Shown piece by piece: positions 18,291 to 27,073 of a stretch of DNA of 64,000 nt. Source of the stretch: CAXBBB01 sp963793245 (GTDB lineage: Bacteria > Bacteroidota > Rhodothermia > Rhodothermales > BA12); assembly GCA_963793245.1 (NCBI GenBank), contig CAWBZG010000002.1, positions 434,001 to 498,000 of the forward strand, in the 5' to 3' direction. How positions within the stretch are numbered: position 1 is the stretch's first letter; each line of letters opens with the position of its first letter. The position numbers were made by a program, and so were the translations under genes. The notes beneath the pieces were generated by a model. It was given only the letters and a program-made list of their open reading frames with translations, had not been told where the DNA came from and made no database searches.

Positions 18291-19242
18291 ATGTCCCGCA
18301 TTTTACTGATCGCTGCGTTCGCTTTCGGCTTCTCCGCCTGCGATTCGTCTATCGACAACACCTTTCGCGAGCAAGTCGTCGTCGAGTCGTACCAGTTCGT
18401 CGGCGATCCGCTGGCGGGCGTCGTGCTCTATACCAACGCGCCTATCGACGGGGTTTTCGACCGGACGGCGCTCGCGATTACCGACGCGACGGTGCGTGTA
18501 GCATTGTTGGCCGAAGACGGCTCCGTCGAAGCCGTATACCCCTACGATGCCAACCCGCTCATCGTTGGCGGCTACGTTCCGGAAGGTGCAGCGCCGACGG
18601 TGCTTCCGCTGCGCCGCTACCGACTCGAGGCCGAGATTCCAGGGCGCGAAACGGTCAGTTCCGAAACCCTCACACCCGGAGCCTTCGAGCTGACGAACAC
18701 GTCGGCACGTGAGGCGACGTGGGGAGCCGAGGAAATCGTGTTCACCGTCACGCGCTCCACCTACCCGACACGCCAAGCTGTGTTCCTGTTCACGACCGAG
18801 ACGCAGCGCGCGCAACTCTCGACTCGAAGTCGCGACGCCGTTTCTTCCGAGCCATCTTCGGTAATCCAGGACGACGACGAAGAAGAAGTCCGTTCGAGCC
18901 CCGAAGACCTGCGCATCGGATCGTCGCCGCTGCTCAACGAGGAGGGCTACGTCCTCAACCGCCGACGGCACGGTACGCGTCGATTTGCCGTGGATCGCCG
19001 TTCCGTTCTACGGTCCTAACAAAGTCTCCGCCAGCGCTGTCGACGACAACCTGTACGATTTCTTGCGTTCACAGACGGTGCAAAGCGGCGGCTCGACGCT
19101 ATCGCCGGGCGAGATTCCTAACGTGCTCGACCGTGTCGAAAACGGCGTTGGCATCTTCGGCTCGTACAGCCGGGTGACGCAGGACGATTTTCGTTCGCTG
19201 CGATGCGTCACGCAACTTCGGCAACGACTGTCCCACCGATAG
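18291..19242 (+). CDS. DUF4249 lipoprotein, partner of the TonB receptor, frameshifted
   Basis: The start four bases after the receptor gives a lipobox signal (IAAFAFGFSAC) and the family opening FREQVVVESYQFVGDPLAGV. Beta-rich sequence follows, with an acidic stretch DDDEEEV. The frame is lost near 18955-18960. One base over, the text continues as TADGTVRVDLPWIAVPFYGP and runs through FGSYSRVTQDDF to a stop at 19242, about 316 residues in all. DUF4249 proteins are surface lipoproteins always found with such receptors. That both members of the pair are frameshifted is notable. Confidence 0.75.
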
Positions 19243-19341
19243 CTGACTAGTGAGTGGACTGCCTCGACCGTTGGGGTACGTTTTTAGAGTCGGCACTCCG
19301 CTTTGGCGTATCGTACGGATACTAAAGTCTCTGGTGATCTC

Positions 19342-19782
19342 ATGCGCTATCTCCTCACTGCTCTGGTTCTGTTGGCCATGGGTTGCAATCCGTTCGACCC
19401 GTCGGGCGGAGCAGAAGAACCCGGACGATTGGGCAAACTCGCCATCGACCCAGTTCTGGGAAACGTGCCGATCCTCGCGCCGGATACCGTCTCCGTTGGA
19501 GTGCCGTTCGACGTGCGCGTCGTGACACAGTACGAAGGCTGCGGAGCGCGTGTGGCGCGCACAGAGGTAAGGGCGACGGCGGATTCGCGCGAAATCCGCC
19601 CCTACAACCTACCGCCGCCCGAACCCCAATGCGTCAACGTGTGGGCGGCCCCTATCGTCCACGATGTGACCGTGACGGCTACTAGGACTGGAACGCTGAC
19701 GATTCGAGCCTACGGTCGTCTCTCAGACGATCCCGATGTCCGAGGTGAGGAGACCGCTGCACATAGAGTCGTCGTCCGCTGA
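19342..19782 (+). CDS. Small lipoprotein, paralogue of the next gene
   Basis: The 146-residue product has a lipoprotein signal with Cys at residue 15 (LLTALVLLAMGC). The mature part has the repeated landmarks APDTVSVGVPFDVRV, two cysteines flanking an arginine-rich strand, IRPYNLP and a closing RAYGR/VVVR. The pattern suggests one immunoglobulin-like beta-sandwich with a disulfide. The ORF following at 19889 has the same plan, so the two arose by duplication. Function unknown. Confidence 0.65.
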   Translation: MRYLLTALVLLAMGCNPFDPSGGAEEPGRLGKLAIDPVLGNVPILAPDTVSVGVPFDVRVVTQYEGCGARVARTEVRATADSREIRPYNLPPPEPQCVNVWAAPIVHDVTVTATRTGTLTIRAYGRLSDDPDVRGEETAAHRVVVR

Positions 19783-19888
19783 CTCAGATTGGGTCGGTAA
19801 CTCGCTCTTGATCGCTCATCGCAACGACTGTCTCCGATTGTATACAAATCGGGCGATCTGTTCACGACTTGCATTTTCTACTGCCTGT

Positions 19889-20290
19889 ATGCGTCGCCTC
19901 TTTGGACTCCTCTTTCTCTGTTCGATCATGTCCGGCTGCGACGCCCTAATCGGTGGGTCTAACACAATCGACGTGTTTGAGGCGCGACTGGAAGCCGAAG
20001 ACGCCATTACCGCTCCCGATACGGTGCGAGTCGGGCAACGCTTCGAGGTGACGGTGCGGACGATGGGTGGTAGTAGCTGCGTCCAGCGTGCCCGAACCGA
20101 GTCGGCGCAGGTGGCCGATGCGTTCGTGATTCGCCCGTTCAACCAGAGTCCTCGCGGAGCAAATTGCCTCACAGTCATCGTTCCCGTGCCTCACACCGTC
20201 GAAACGGCAGCCCCGACGTCTGGTCCGTTCCTCATTCGCGCCTTCGGTGTAGACAACCAAGTCGCAGAGCGCACCGTCGTCGTCCGCTAG
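19889..20290 (+). CDS. Small lipoprotein, paralogue of the preceding gene
   Basis: The 133-residue product has a lipobox signal (FLCSIMSGC) and repeats its neighbour's plan: APDTVRVGQRFEVTV, a conserved cysteine pair (SSCVQRAR and GANCLTV), VIRPFNQSP, LIRAFGVD and a VVVR end. The two are clearly related but well diverged, so the duplication is not recent. Its stop lies directly beside the converging DUF421 gene. No known family is recognised. Confidence 0.65.
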   Translation: MRRLFGLLFLCSIMSGCDALIGGSNTIDVFEARLEAEDAITAPDTVRVGQRFEVTVRTMGGSSCVQRARTESAQVADAFVIRPFNQSPRGANCLTVIVPVPHTVETAAPTSGPFLIRAFGVDNQVAERTVVVR

Positions 20291-20291
20291 A

Positions 20292-20804
20292 TTAGAGCGC
20301 AGGCACTTTGCGAAGGGCGGCTAGCTGTTGGTCGTTGGCTCCATCGGCGATGACGCTGAACGAACCGTCGGTTTCGAACACGACAGCGGCGACATCGTCC
20401 AGTCCGGCATACCCTGCGCTGCGGACGGCGGACATCACTTCGGCTTCAGCGACGCGTTCGGATCGCAGTGCGTCGGGCAGGCACGATCCGCGGTAGGCGA
20501 GTAGTGTCGGGTCCGACTTGATGACCTTCTGCACCGTTTTGGATCGTACGGCGGACCACGCAACCACATACTGCAGGCCGATCAGGAGGGCGAAGGCCAG
20601 CGCGCCTTCGCTCATCGAGATCGACGGCGTGAGGATGAGCGAGGCCAGCATACTGCCCAGCGACACCGTCACGACCAGATCGAAGGCGTTCATCTTGGCG
20701 AGTGTCCGCTTGCCCGAAACGCGTAGGAACAGTACCAGCGTGACGTACGCGAGCGGCGTGATGACGAGGAGGCGATGGAGATCGCCGAGGCCGTCGAAAA
20801 ACAT
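20292..20804 (-). CDS. DUF421 membrane protein (YetF-like)
   Basis: The 170-residue protein has three hydrophobic segments in its first 85 residues and then the DUF421 soluble domain. The hallmark FLRVSGKRTLAKMNAFDLVVTVSLGS spans the first two helices, with LLAYRG and the CLPDALRSERVAEAEVMSAVR helix downstream. Bacillus homologues (YetF, YdfS) are membrane proteins linked to germination or sporulation, but in Gram-negatives the role is unknown. It stands alone, converging with the lipoprotein at 19889. Confidence 0.85.
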   Translation of the reverse strand: MFFDGLGDLHRLLVITPLAYVTLVLFLRVSGKRTLAKMNAFDLVVTVSLGSMLASLILTPSISMSEGALAFALLIGLQYVVAWSAVRSKTVQKVIKSDPTLLAYRGSCLPDALRSERVAEAEVMSAVRSAGYAGLDDVAAVVFETDGSFSVIADGANDQQLAALRKVPAL

Positions 20805-20896
20805 GCGGTCAGAGGGAGAGTGGGAGACCGGTACCGATGTACGACAGCATCTGTTGCCTGCGTCGTGCTACGGATGCTCTCTCGCGTAACCGGGTT

Positions 20897-21877
20897 TCAG
20901 CCCATCCGCAGCACGACGTAGCCCGCGTACCCTGCAAGCAGCAATGCGCCCTCGATGCGTCCCAGCCGAAATCCGGTGCGCAATGCTAGGACGGCCAGTA
21001 GCGTCAGCGCGACGAGCGCGATCAAGTCGATGGGCAGCAGCAGGCCGCCGGGGACGGGGCGGACGACGGCGGCGATGCCCAGCACGCCCGTCAGGTTGAA
21101 GAGGTTGGAACCGACCACATTGCCGATAGCGAGATCGCCTTCGCCTTTGAGCACGCCTGCCACCGACGTTGCCAGTTCGGGCAGGCTCGTACCGACGGCG
21201 ACGACGGTCAGCCCGATCAGAGCTTCAGACCAGCCCCACGCCGTTGCCAGATCGCTCGCGCCTCCTACGAACAACGACGAACCCCCAACCAGCGCGCCCA
21301 GTCCGACGACGATAAACACGACGTTCGTCCACGTCGACTTTGCGCCCACGGTTTTCGAGACCTCGATGATGTCGTCGACGTGCGTCAGTTCGGGAGCCGC
21401 TTGCCGCACACTGCGGATCTGCCACAGCGTCCACACGATCAGGACAGCCAGCAAGAGTACGCCTTCCCATCTGAGCAGCCCGCTCGTGACGATCAGCGCG
21501 GTCGTTGCCAGCGTCACGACGATGAGGAGCGGAAACTCACGCTCGGCCATTTCAGACGCGACGCGCAGCGGGCGAATCAAGGCGGTCAGGCCCAAAATCA
21601 CGCTCAAGTTGACGATGTTCGAGCCGACCGCATTACCCAGCGACAAGCCGCCCTGGTCGGCCAGCGAAGCCCGCGCGCTCACGACCAGTTCAGGCGCCGA
21701 CGTGCCCCACGCCACCAAGGTCAGCCCGATCAGCAGCGACGAAATGCCCATCCGCTGCGCCACGTGGACGCTGCCCCGCACCAACGCGTCGGCGCCGACG
21801 ACCAGCAGCACCAGTCCAGCCAAAAGAGAGAAGTACGCCACGTAACGATCGGAGAGAAAACCGACGCGGTAGCGCAC
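20897..21877 (-). CDS. CaCA-family sodium/calcium antiporter (YrbG-like)
   Basis: The 326-residue membrane protein shows the two inverted CaCA repeats. Each has the alpha-motif pair: GTSAPELVVS with GNAVGSNIVNLSVILG, and GTSLPELATS with GNVVGSNLFNLTGVLG. About ten membrane segments are apparent. It exchanges a cation such as calcium for sodium or protons across the inner membrane. The annotated start gives a few extra residues; a GTG at residue 13 is an alternative. It lies directly downstream of fliH but has no evident link to the flagellum. Confidence 0.88.
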   Translation of the reverse strand: MRYRVGFLSDRYVAYFSLLAGLVLLVVGADALVRGSVHVAQRMGISSLLIGLTLVAWGTSAPELVVSARASLADQGGLSLGNAVGSNIVNLSVILGLTALIRPLRVASEMAEREFPLLIVVTLATTALIVTSGLLRWEGVLLLAVLIVWTLWQIRSVRQAAPELTHVDDIIEVSKTVGAKSTWTNVVFIVVGLGALVGGSSLFVGGASDLATAWGWSEALIGLTVVAVGTSLPELATSVAGVLKGEGDLAIGNVVGSNLFNLTGVLGIAAVVRPVPGGLLLPIDLIALVALTLLAVLALRTGFRLGRIEGALLLAGYAGYVVLRMG

Positions 21878-21930
21878 AACGACCGCTGCAAGTTCCGCTC
21901 TCCTCGTTATGAGGTGACGGCCAGAGCACG

Positions 21931-22824
21931 CTACCCCGCCATCGACAGCAGACCCAGGCGGCGGCGCAAGGTGCCGAGTAGTTCGCTACGGACTCTGCGA
22001 ACGACGGCGTCGGGCGTCGCCAAATGCCAGTCTCCTTCTTCGAGAAGGGGATCGGCTTCGAGTTTGAGGCCCGCGTGGGCAGCCTGCATCTCGTCGGACA
22101 GACCGTTTTCGCTCAGCCGGAGCAGGTCGACGGGGTGGAGGGTGGCGACGATCGTTTGATCGGCGGCGATCTGTTCGAGTGCCTGATTCAGCGCACCCAT
22201 CGACGCGCGCCGCGCTGCCTCAGGAATCGTTGCGCCGAGGATCGACTCGGCTACGTCGAAGGCGAGTCGGGCGGCGAGTTCTTCGCTGTCCGTGAGCAGT
22301 TTGGAGCGAGCGGCAGCGAGGGCGGCTACGTCGGCGGATAGGCTTTCGCGGTCCTGCTCGAACTTGCGCTGGTGGGTGCGGAGCGTGTCGGCGTGGCCCT
22401 GGCGGTAGCCATCGTCGCGTGCTCTTTCGACCTCGTCGTCCAGGCGCTCGCGCCACTCCGCTGCGATCTCCTCGCGCAGCGCCTCGACATCGACTGGGGG
22501 AAGTGGTGGGGCCGAGGGCGCGGTGTCGAGTCCGGCTTCAAAATCCAGGTCGGCGGACGGCGCGTGAAGGTCGCCCACATCGACTTCGTCCGGGACGTTG
22601 GGTAGTGCGTGAGCGACTTCGCCTGTCAGGTCGGCGATGCGGACGGGGCGGGCCGATACGCGTGCGTCCTTGGCGCGGACGATGCGCGTCAGGCGCGGGG
22701 CGTGGACTTCCGTGGGGAGATCCGGGATACCTCGCACGATGCTCGGCAGACGCGCGTGCACCTCGGTCTGCGCGGTCGTTGCGGCGCCTCGGATAACGCG
22801 CGTGCGAATGGCGGAGGTGTCCAT
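21931..22824 (-). CDS. fliH: Flagellar assembly protein FliH
   Basis: The 297-residue product follows fliG by three bases and shows the FliH layout: a long variable N-terminus, a central charged helical region rich in Glu, Arg and Ala (about residues 110-180), then the C-terminal globular part with LAARLAFDVAESILGATIPE and a block ending in GLKLEADPLLEEGDWHLATPD. FliH binds and controls the export ATPase FliI at the base of the flagellar type III secretion apparatus. fliI does not follow here, so the export ATPase gene must be elsewhere. Confidence 0.85.
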   Translation of the reverse strand: MDTSAIRTRVIRGAATTAQTEVHARLPSIVRGIPDLPTEVHAPRLTRIVRAKDARVSARPVRIADLTGEVAHALPNVPDEVDVGDLHAPSADLDFEAGLDTAPSAPPLPPVDVEALREEIAAEWRERLDDEVERARDDGYRQGHADTLRTHQRKFEQDRESLSADVAALAAARSKLLTDSEELAARLAFDVAESILGATIPEAARRASMGALNQALEQIAADQTIVATLHPVDLLRLSENGLSDEMQAAHAGLKLEADPLLEEGDWHLATPDAVVRRVRSELLGTLRRRLGLLSMAG

Positions 22825-22827
22825 CGT

Positions 22828-23931
22828 TTAGAGTAGTTCGTCTGTCGAGCCGCCGCTGCGTCCGAGCGTGATCTCTTCCTCTTCCTCCAACTGCTGCGCT
22901 TTGGCGAGGATGTTTTTCTGCGCCTCGTCCACGTCCGACACGCGTACGGGGCCGAGCAATTCGATCTCTTCCTTCAGCGCCTCTGCCACGCGCTCGGACA
23001 CGTTGCCGAACACTTTCTGTTTGAGATCTTCGCCCGCCGCCTTCATCGCCAGCGCCAGGTCTTTCTGATCGACGTCCATCAGCAGGCGCTGCATGTCGCG
23101 ACCCGACACGCCGACCAGGTCGTCGAAGGTGAACATCAGGTTCTTGATGTTGGCCGCCAGTTCGGGTTCGCTGTCGCGGATGCCGTCCATGATCGAGCGC
23201 TCGGCGGCTCGGCTGATGTTGTTCAAGATGTCGGCGACCTTGTCGATGCCGCCCGCTGTCGACAGCTCGGTCCCGAACAGGCTGCCGATCTGACCGCGGA
23301 TGACTTCTTCGATGTCGCGCAGCAGTTCGGGCGAGGTTTTGTTCATCGTCGCGAGCCGGACCATCACCTCGGACTGCATCTCGGCGCTGAATCCGGCGAT
23401 GATGTCGGCGGCCTTGCGGCTGTTGAGGTGCGCCAGGATGAGCGCTGCCGTCTGCGGATGTTCGTAGGTGAGGAAGTTGGTCAACTGGCTCGTCTCGACG
23501 GTCTGCAGCAGGTGGAACGCCGACACCTCCATCGCCGCCTCGACGCGCATCATGATCTCCTCGGCACGCCGGTCGCCGAGCGCCGCCACGAGCACCTCAC
23601 GCGCGAAATTGCTGCCGCCCTGTGCGATGTAGTTCTGGGCCATCTTCATGTCCCGATACTCCATCAGGACAGCCTCGACGACGTCGCCGGACACGTTGCG
23701 GAAGCGGGCGATCTCGACCGAGATGCGTTCGACTTCTTCGTCGTGCAGTTTGCGCAAGACCGCTGTCGCGCCCTCGACGCCCAGTGCGATCAGCAGGACC
23801 GCCGATTTTTGCGCGCCGGTCAGGTCGGCTGCGGCGTTGCGGGCGGCGAGCTTGACGTTCTCGGTGACCGCCATCACAGCGGCCGCGTTGTCGGTCTGCT
23901 GCGCTTCAGCAGTTGTCAGTTGGTCGGGCAT
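22828..23931 (-). CDS. fliG: Flagellar motor switch protein FliG
   Basis: The 367-residue product has the three FliG parts: the N-domain opening LTGAQKSAVLLIALG that binds FliF, the middle domain with EHPQTAALILAHL (EHPQ motif), and the C-domain with MFTFDDLVGVSGRDMQ and FGNVSERVAEALKEEIELLGPVRVSDVDEAQ, the part that meets the stator. FliG forms the rotor ring that generates torque and direction switching. It sits between fliF and fliH in the conventional order. Confidence 0.95.
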   Translation of the reverse strand: MPDQLTTAEAQQTDNAAAVMAVTENVKLAARNAAADLTGAQKSAVLLIALGVEGATAVLRKLHDEEVERISVEIARFRNVSGDVVEAVLMEYRDMKMAQNYIAQGGSNFAREVLVAALGDRRAEEIMMRVEAAMEVSAFHLLQTVETSQLTNFLTYEHPQTAALILAHLNSRKAADIIAGFSAEMQSEVMVRLATMNKTSPELLRDIEEVIRGQIGSLFGTELSTAGGIDKVADILNNISRAAERSIMDGIRDSEPELAANIKNLMFTFDDLVGVSGRDMQRLLMDVDQKDLALAMKAAGEDLKQKVFGNVSERVAEALKEEIELLGPVRVSDVDEAQKNILAKAQQLEEEEEITLGRSGGSTDELL

Positions 23932-23950
23932 GGAGATGGGTAATGGGCGA

Positions 23951-25597
23951 TCAGGAGACGCCGACGGCGGTTTCGCCGCCTGCGGGGACGCGCAGTTTCA
24001 CGTTGCCGTTTTCGACGTCTTCGACGAGCCACGAGCGGATCAGGTCGGCGGCTTCCTCGGGCACTTCGACGGCGTGCTGCTGGATCTCCTCGAACATCTG
24101 GTGTTTGGCCTTCAGGCGGGCCTTGGCTTCGGGCGAGAGTTTGGAGGTATACATATCGTCGACGATCACCAGTCCGTCCTCGTCTCCGTTCGTCGGAACG
24201 AGCGCCCCGTTCGGACCGACCGATGCGCCCGACAGTTGCTTTTTGGGATTGATCTCTTTTGCCTCGACCCGGACGGGTGCCGTGAGCCGCTTGGTCGTCG
24301 ACCAGAGCAGCCAGGCCACGACGCCGAGCGCGAGCGCCAACAGTCCGTAGCGGATGTAGACCTGCGTTTGCTGCTGCCGCTCCATCGTCAGCATCTCCTG
24401 CTCGACCGCATCGTCGACTGACGTGTCGAAGCGCGTCTGGTGGAGCGCAAAACGGTCGCCTCGGTCGGGCTGGAAACCGACGGCGTTCTGGACCAACGCG
24501 GTGATGTCTTCAATCTCGCCCGCCGCATAAGGCGTGGGCGTGAGCGCGACGTTGCCGTTCTGCTCGGCGGCCGTTTCGTCGGCGACCTGCTTCTGGTTGA
24601 GGATGACGGACACGGTCAGATACTTGATCTCTCCGGTCGACTTCTCGACGCGTTCGCGTGTGCGGCTGAGTTCGTAGTTGCGGACCGTCGAGTTGGCGGC
24701 GCCTGCGTCGGGCGACTGCTCGTCGAGCTTTTCCTCGCTCACGACGGTAGCCGATTCGGGGTCGATGAGTTCGCGCTCTTCGACGCCGCGCGAGAAGTCG
24801 AGTTCAGCCGCGACGCGCACGATGGCGTTGCCGGGGCCGAGCATTTGGTCGAGCATGGTCTGTCCGCTCTGTGCTAGGTGCTGCTCGGTTGCGCGCTGCA
24901 CGTTGATCTGGTTGCTCGTCAGTACGGCGTCGGCGTCGCGTCCGTCTGGGCTGGACAGCAAGTTGCCCCGCACGTCGAGGACGGTCACGTTGTCGTCGCT
25001 CAGTCCCTCGACGGCGCCGGACACCAAGCTGACGACGCCAGCGACTTCCTGCTTGTCGAGTGTGACGCCGCGTCCGGTCTGGATGACGACGCTGGCTGTC
25101 GGTTCGTCCGACTCTTCGGCAAACGCGCTGCGCTCGGGAATGACCAAGTGGACGCGTGCCATTTGCACCTGCCCCAGCGCGGCGATCGTTCGCGCGAGTT
25201 CGCCTTCGAGCGCGCGTTTGAGGTTGAGCTTCTGCATGAAGTCGGTCATGCCGAGCATGTTGCCGTCGAACAGTTCGTAGCCCACTTGCCCATCGCCTGC
25301 CAGTCCCTGCGCGGCAAATCGAAGCCGCAATTCGTACACCTGATCGCGCGGCACGTAGACGGCGGATCCGTTCTCCTTGAGTTCGTACGCCACCGCTTCG
25401 TCGCGCAGCGCCTCGACGACCGTATTCGCATCGCCCGACGACAGTCCGCCGAAGAGGAGCGTCATGTCGGGGCGGCTCGACCAGAACGCTAGCGCCGCGA
25501 GCAGCAGGATCGTACCGCCTACTACGCCGCCCAGAATCAACCGCTGCTGAGTCGGCAAGCGGTTCCAGAACGATTGGACAGCTTCGAGTTGGGACAT
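23951..25597 (-). CDS. fliF: Flagellar MS-ring protein FliF
   Basis: The 548-residue membrane protein has the FliF pattern: an N-terminal membrane helix (LILGGVVGGTILLLAALAF), the RBM-like domains with DGNMLGMTDFMQKLNLKRALEGELARTI and VHLVIPERSAF, a second helix near the C-terminus (YGLLALALGVVAWLLW) and a C-terminal tail (EAADLIRSWLVED) that contacts FliG. It is the first ring assembled in the basal body. A sigma-54-type promoter lies 34 bases upstream of its start and a hairpin separates it from fliE, so fliFGH can be transcribed on their own. Confidence 0.95.
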   Translation of the reverse strand: MSQLEAVQSFWNRLPTQQRLILGGVVGGTILLLAALAFWSSRPDMTLLFGGLSSGDANTVVEALRDEAVAYELKENGSAVYVPRDQVYELRLRFAAQGLAGDGQVGYELFDGNMLGMTDFMQKLNLKRALEGELARTIAALGQVQMARVHLVIPERSAFAEESDEPTASVVIQTGRGVTLDKQEVAGVVSLVSGAVEGLSDDNVTVLDVRGNLLSSPDGRDADAVLTSNQINVQRATEQHLAQSGQTMLDQMLGPGNAIVRVAAELDFSRGVEERELIDPESATVVSEEKLDEQSPDAGAANSTVRNYELSRTRERVEKSTGEIKYLTVSVILNQKQVADETAAEQNGNVALTPTPYAAGEIEDITALVQNAVGFQPDRGDRFALHQTRFDTSVDDAVEQEMLTMERQQQTQVYIRYGLLALALGVVAWLLWSTTKRLTAPVRVEAKEINPKKQLSGASVGPNGALVPTNGDEDGLVIVDDMYTSKLSPEAKARLKAKHQMFEEIQQHAVEVPEEAADLIRSWLVEDVENGNVKLRVPAGGETAVGVS

Positions 25598-25630
25598 GAG
25601 GTGGGGGAGTGGCGTCGGTTAGCTGGGGAT

Positions 25631-25644
25631 GCAACCGGCGTGCC
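25631..25644 (-). promoter_or_regulatory. Sigma-54-type promoter of fliFGH
   Basis: On the minus strand GGCAC is followed by five bases and TTGC, matching the GG and GC elements of the sigma-54 consensus at -24/-12. The exact 14 bases GGCACGCCGGTTGC recur upstream of flgB, also 34 bases before the ATG. The predicted start leaves a leader of about 24 bases. Confidence 0.7.
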
Positions 25645-25755
25645 GGGCCGCTTGCACCACGCGATAGACGCCGAGACGTAGGTCGGACGCACGCACGCGG
25701 AAAGCCTTGCCTCTTTGGACGAATCTGCTGCGACTAAAAGTCCGAAAACAGAGAA

Positions 25756-25785
25756 ACCCCACCGAGCCTCAAAGCCGGGTGGGGT
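25756..25785 (-). terminator. Hairpin terminator after fliE
   Basis: ACCCCACC pairs with GGTGGGGT (8 bp) around a 14-base loop, followed on the minus strand by a T-rich but broken run. It lies between the fliE stop and the sigma-54 promoter of fliF and is the likely end of the flgB-flgC-orf87-fliE transcript. The weak T run lowers certainty. Confidence 0.5.
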
Positions 25786-25805
25786 CTGGTAGAAGAGCAG
25801 CAGGC

Positions 25806-26108
25806 CTATACCTGCATCCGCATCAACTCCTGGTACGTTTCGAGCGCCTTGTTGCGGACTTCGGTCATCAGCTGAAACGTCAGCTTGGCCTGGTTCATCG
25901 CGATCATGACCTCGTGCAAGTCGTCCTGATCACCGGCGACGAATGCTTCGATCTGCTGGTCGGCAGCCTGCTGGCTCGCGTCGACCTTGCCGATGGCGTC
26001 TTTGAGCGTGTCGCCGAACGACGTTTCGCTCGGGCGCGACTGCGGGACGGGAAGCCGACCGTCGGTCAGCCCGGTCTGGCGTAGGCGCTGGAGTTGCGAA
26101 ACGGTCAT
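25806..26108 (-). CDS. fliE: Flagellar hook-basal body protein FliE
   Basis: The 100-residue product has the FliE plan: a variable N-terminus, the helical core SFGDTLKDAIGKVDASQQAADQQIEAF (in part), then GDQDDLHEVMIAMNQAKLTFQLMTEVRNKALETYQELMRMQV (in part), a very typical FliE C-terminus. FliE joins the MS ring to the rod. It follows an 87-residue ORF, and two copies of a 20-bp palindrome lie just upstream of its start. Confidence 0.92.
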   Translation of the reverse strand: MTVSQLQRLRQTGLTDGRLPVPQSRPSETSFGDTLKDAIGKVDASQQAADQQIEAFVAGDQDDLHEVMIAMNQAKLTFQLMTEVRNKALETYQELMRMQV

Positions 26109-26127
26109 GGCGAGAGGATGGAAGAGG

Positions 26128-26191
26128 CGCCGTTATGTATAACGGCGGTACAGAGTCTGATGAGATCGTAGCGCCGTTATACATAACGGCG
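26128..26191. repeat. Pair of 20-bp near-palindromes forming one larger inverted repeat
   Basis: Copies 26128-26147 and 26172-26191 are exact reverse complements of each other, and each is itself almost palindromic (CGCCGTTAT and ATAACGGCG arms around two bases). They lie between orf87 and fliE. A close relative occurs at 52264-52283. This could be a repressor-type operator or a dispersed palindromic element. Confidence 0.75.
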
Positions 26192-26209
26192 TCAGGCAAG
26201 CGCCGCCGT

Positions 26210-26473
26210 CTACCCGCGCAAATCCAAATGCCCGCCGACGCTTCCGGGCGAGATCGTCTGTGTCTGGTTGCCACGCCCGTAGAGGCGCATCGACATCACC
26301 GGCGATTCGGGAAACGCGCCCTGAATGCGCTGCGCTTCTTGCGCGGCGATGGGCTTGGCGGGCGCCTGGGCCTGCTGAATCGACGCCGTGCGCTCTGCGG
26401 GCTGCGCCGCCGTCGTCTGGCGGGCCTGCATCTGCGTAAACAGCGTCGCGCGGCTTTGGTAAGGGTTGATCAT
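26210..26473 (-). CDS. Conserved-position small protein in the flagellar cluster (orf87)
   Basis: The 87-residue product lies between flgC and fliE on the same strand. It begins MINPYQSRATLFTQMQARQ, is Ala/Gln-rich in the middle (likely disordered or helical), and ends with a distinctive SMRLYGRGNQTQTISPGS and a LDLRG terminus. No signal peptide or membrane segment is seen. No flagellar protein I know has this sequence. Its position and strand suggest it belongs to the rod or basal-body operon. Confidence 0.6.
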   Translation of the reverse strand: MINPYQSRATLFTQMQARQTTAAQPAERTASIQQAQAPAKPIAAQEAQRIQGAFPESPVMSMRLYGRGNQTQTISPGSVGGHLDLRG

Positions 26474-26510
26474 CGGTCGGGGTAGGGAAAGGGGGAGCGG
26501 CTAGCTCGGG

Positions 26511-27011
26511 TTACATCTGCATCGTGTTCTTCGCCATCTGCTTCGTGCTCTCGACGGCGGCGAGGTTGGCCTCGTAGATGCGGTTCGCCGAGATCATCCG
26601 CGCCATCTCCTCGACCACGTTCACGTCGGCGTAGCGGACGTAGCCTTGGGCGTCGGCGTGCGGATGCGTCGGGTCGTATTCCAATCGCTCGGCAGCTTCC
26701 TCGGCGATTTCGGTCTGCGGTCCCAAGTCTTCCTCGCCCAACCGACGGCTCAGCGAGTTGCCCGACAGGTGCTGCCCGTTCGATCCCATGAGATCCTGCG
26801 TCCGATTGGCGAGCAGGTTCTGAAATCGACCGCTCATTGCTCCGTCGGCGGTGTGGACGGCCCGTTTGACCCGGTACGCCTCCTCGCCTTCGGCCCGGCT
26901 GGTACGCGCGTTGGCGAGGTTCTCGGTCGACGCCGCCATCGCGATGCGCTGTGACTCCAGCCCACGCGCCGACGTGCGAAACATCGAGTGGAAGCGCTTG
27001 GGAATGAGCAT
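26511..27011 (-). CDS. flgC: Flagellar basal-body rod protein FlgC
   Basis: The 166-residue product has the axial-protein N-motif MFRTSARGLESQRIAMAASTENLANARTS (in part) and the C-terminal FlgC block VRYADVNVVEEMARMISANRIYEANLAAVE, both of which form the coiled-coil layers of the rod. The middle is variable, with a HPHADAQGYV stretch before the C-block. It follows flgB closely and precedes orf87. Confidence 0.95.
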   Translation of the reverse strand: MLIPKRFHSMFRTSARGLESQRIAMAASTENLANARTSRAEGEEAYRVKRAVHTADGAMSGRFQNLLANRTQDLMGSNGQHLSGNSLSRRLGEEDLGPQTEIAEEAAERLEYDPTHPHADAQGYVRYADVNVVEEMARMISANRIYEANLAAVESTKQMAKNTMQM

Positions 27012-27073
27012 CGGTTGTCGGAGAGAGGTGGTGGAAACGTGTGATGGCGTGGACCATCATTAGTCAGAAGACT

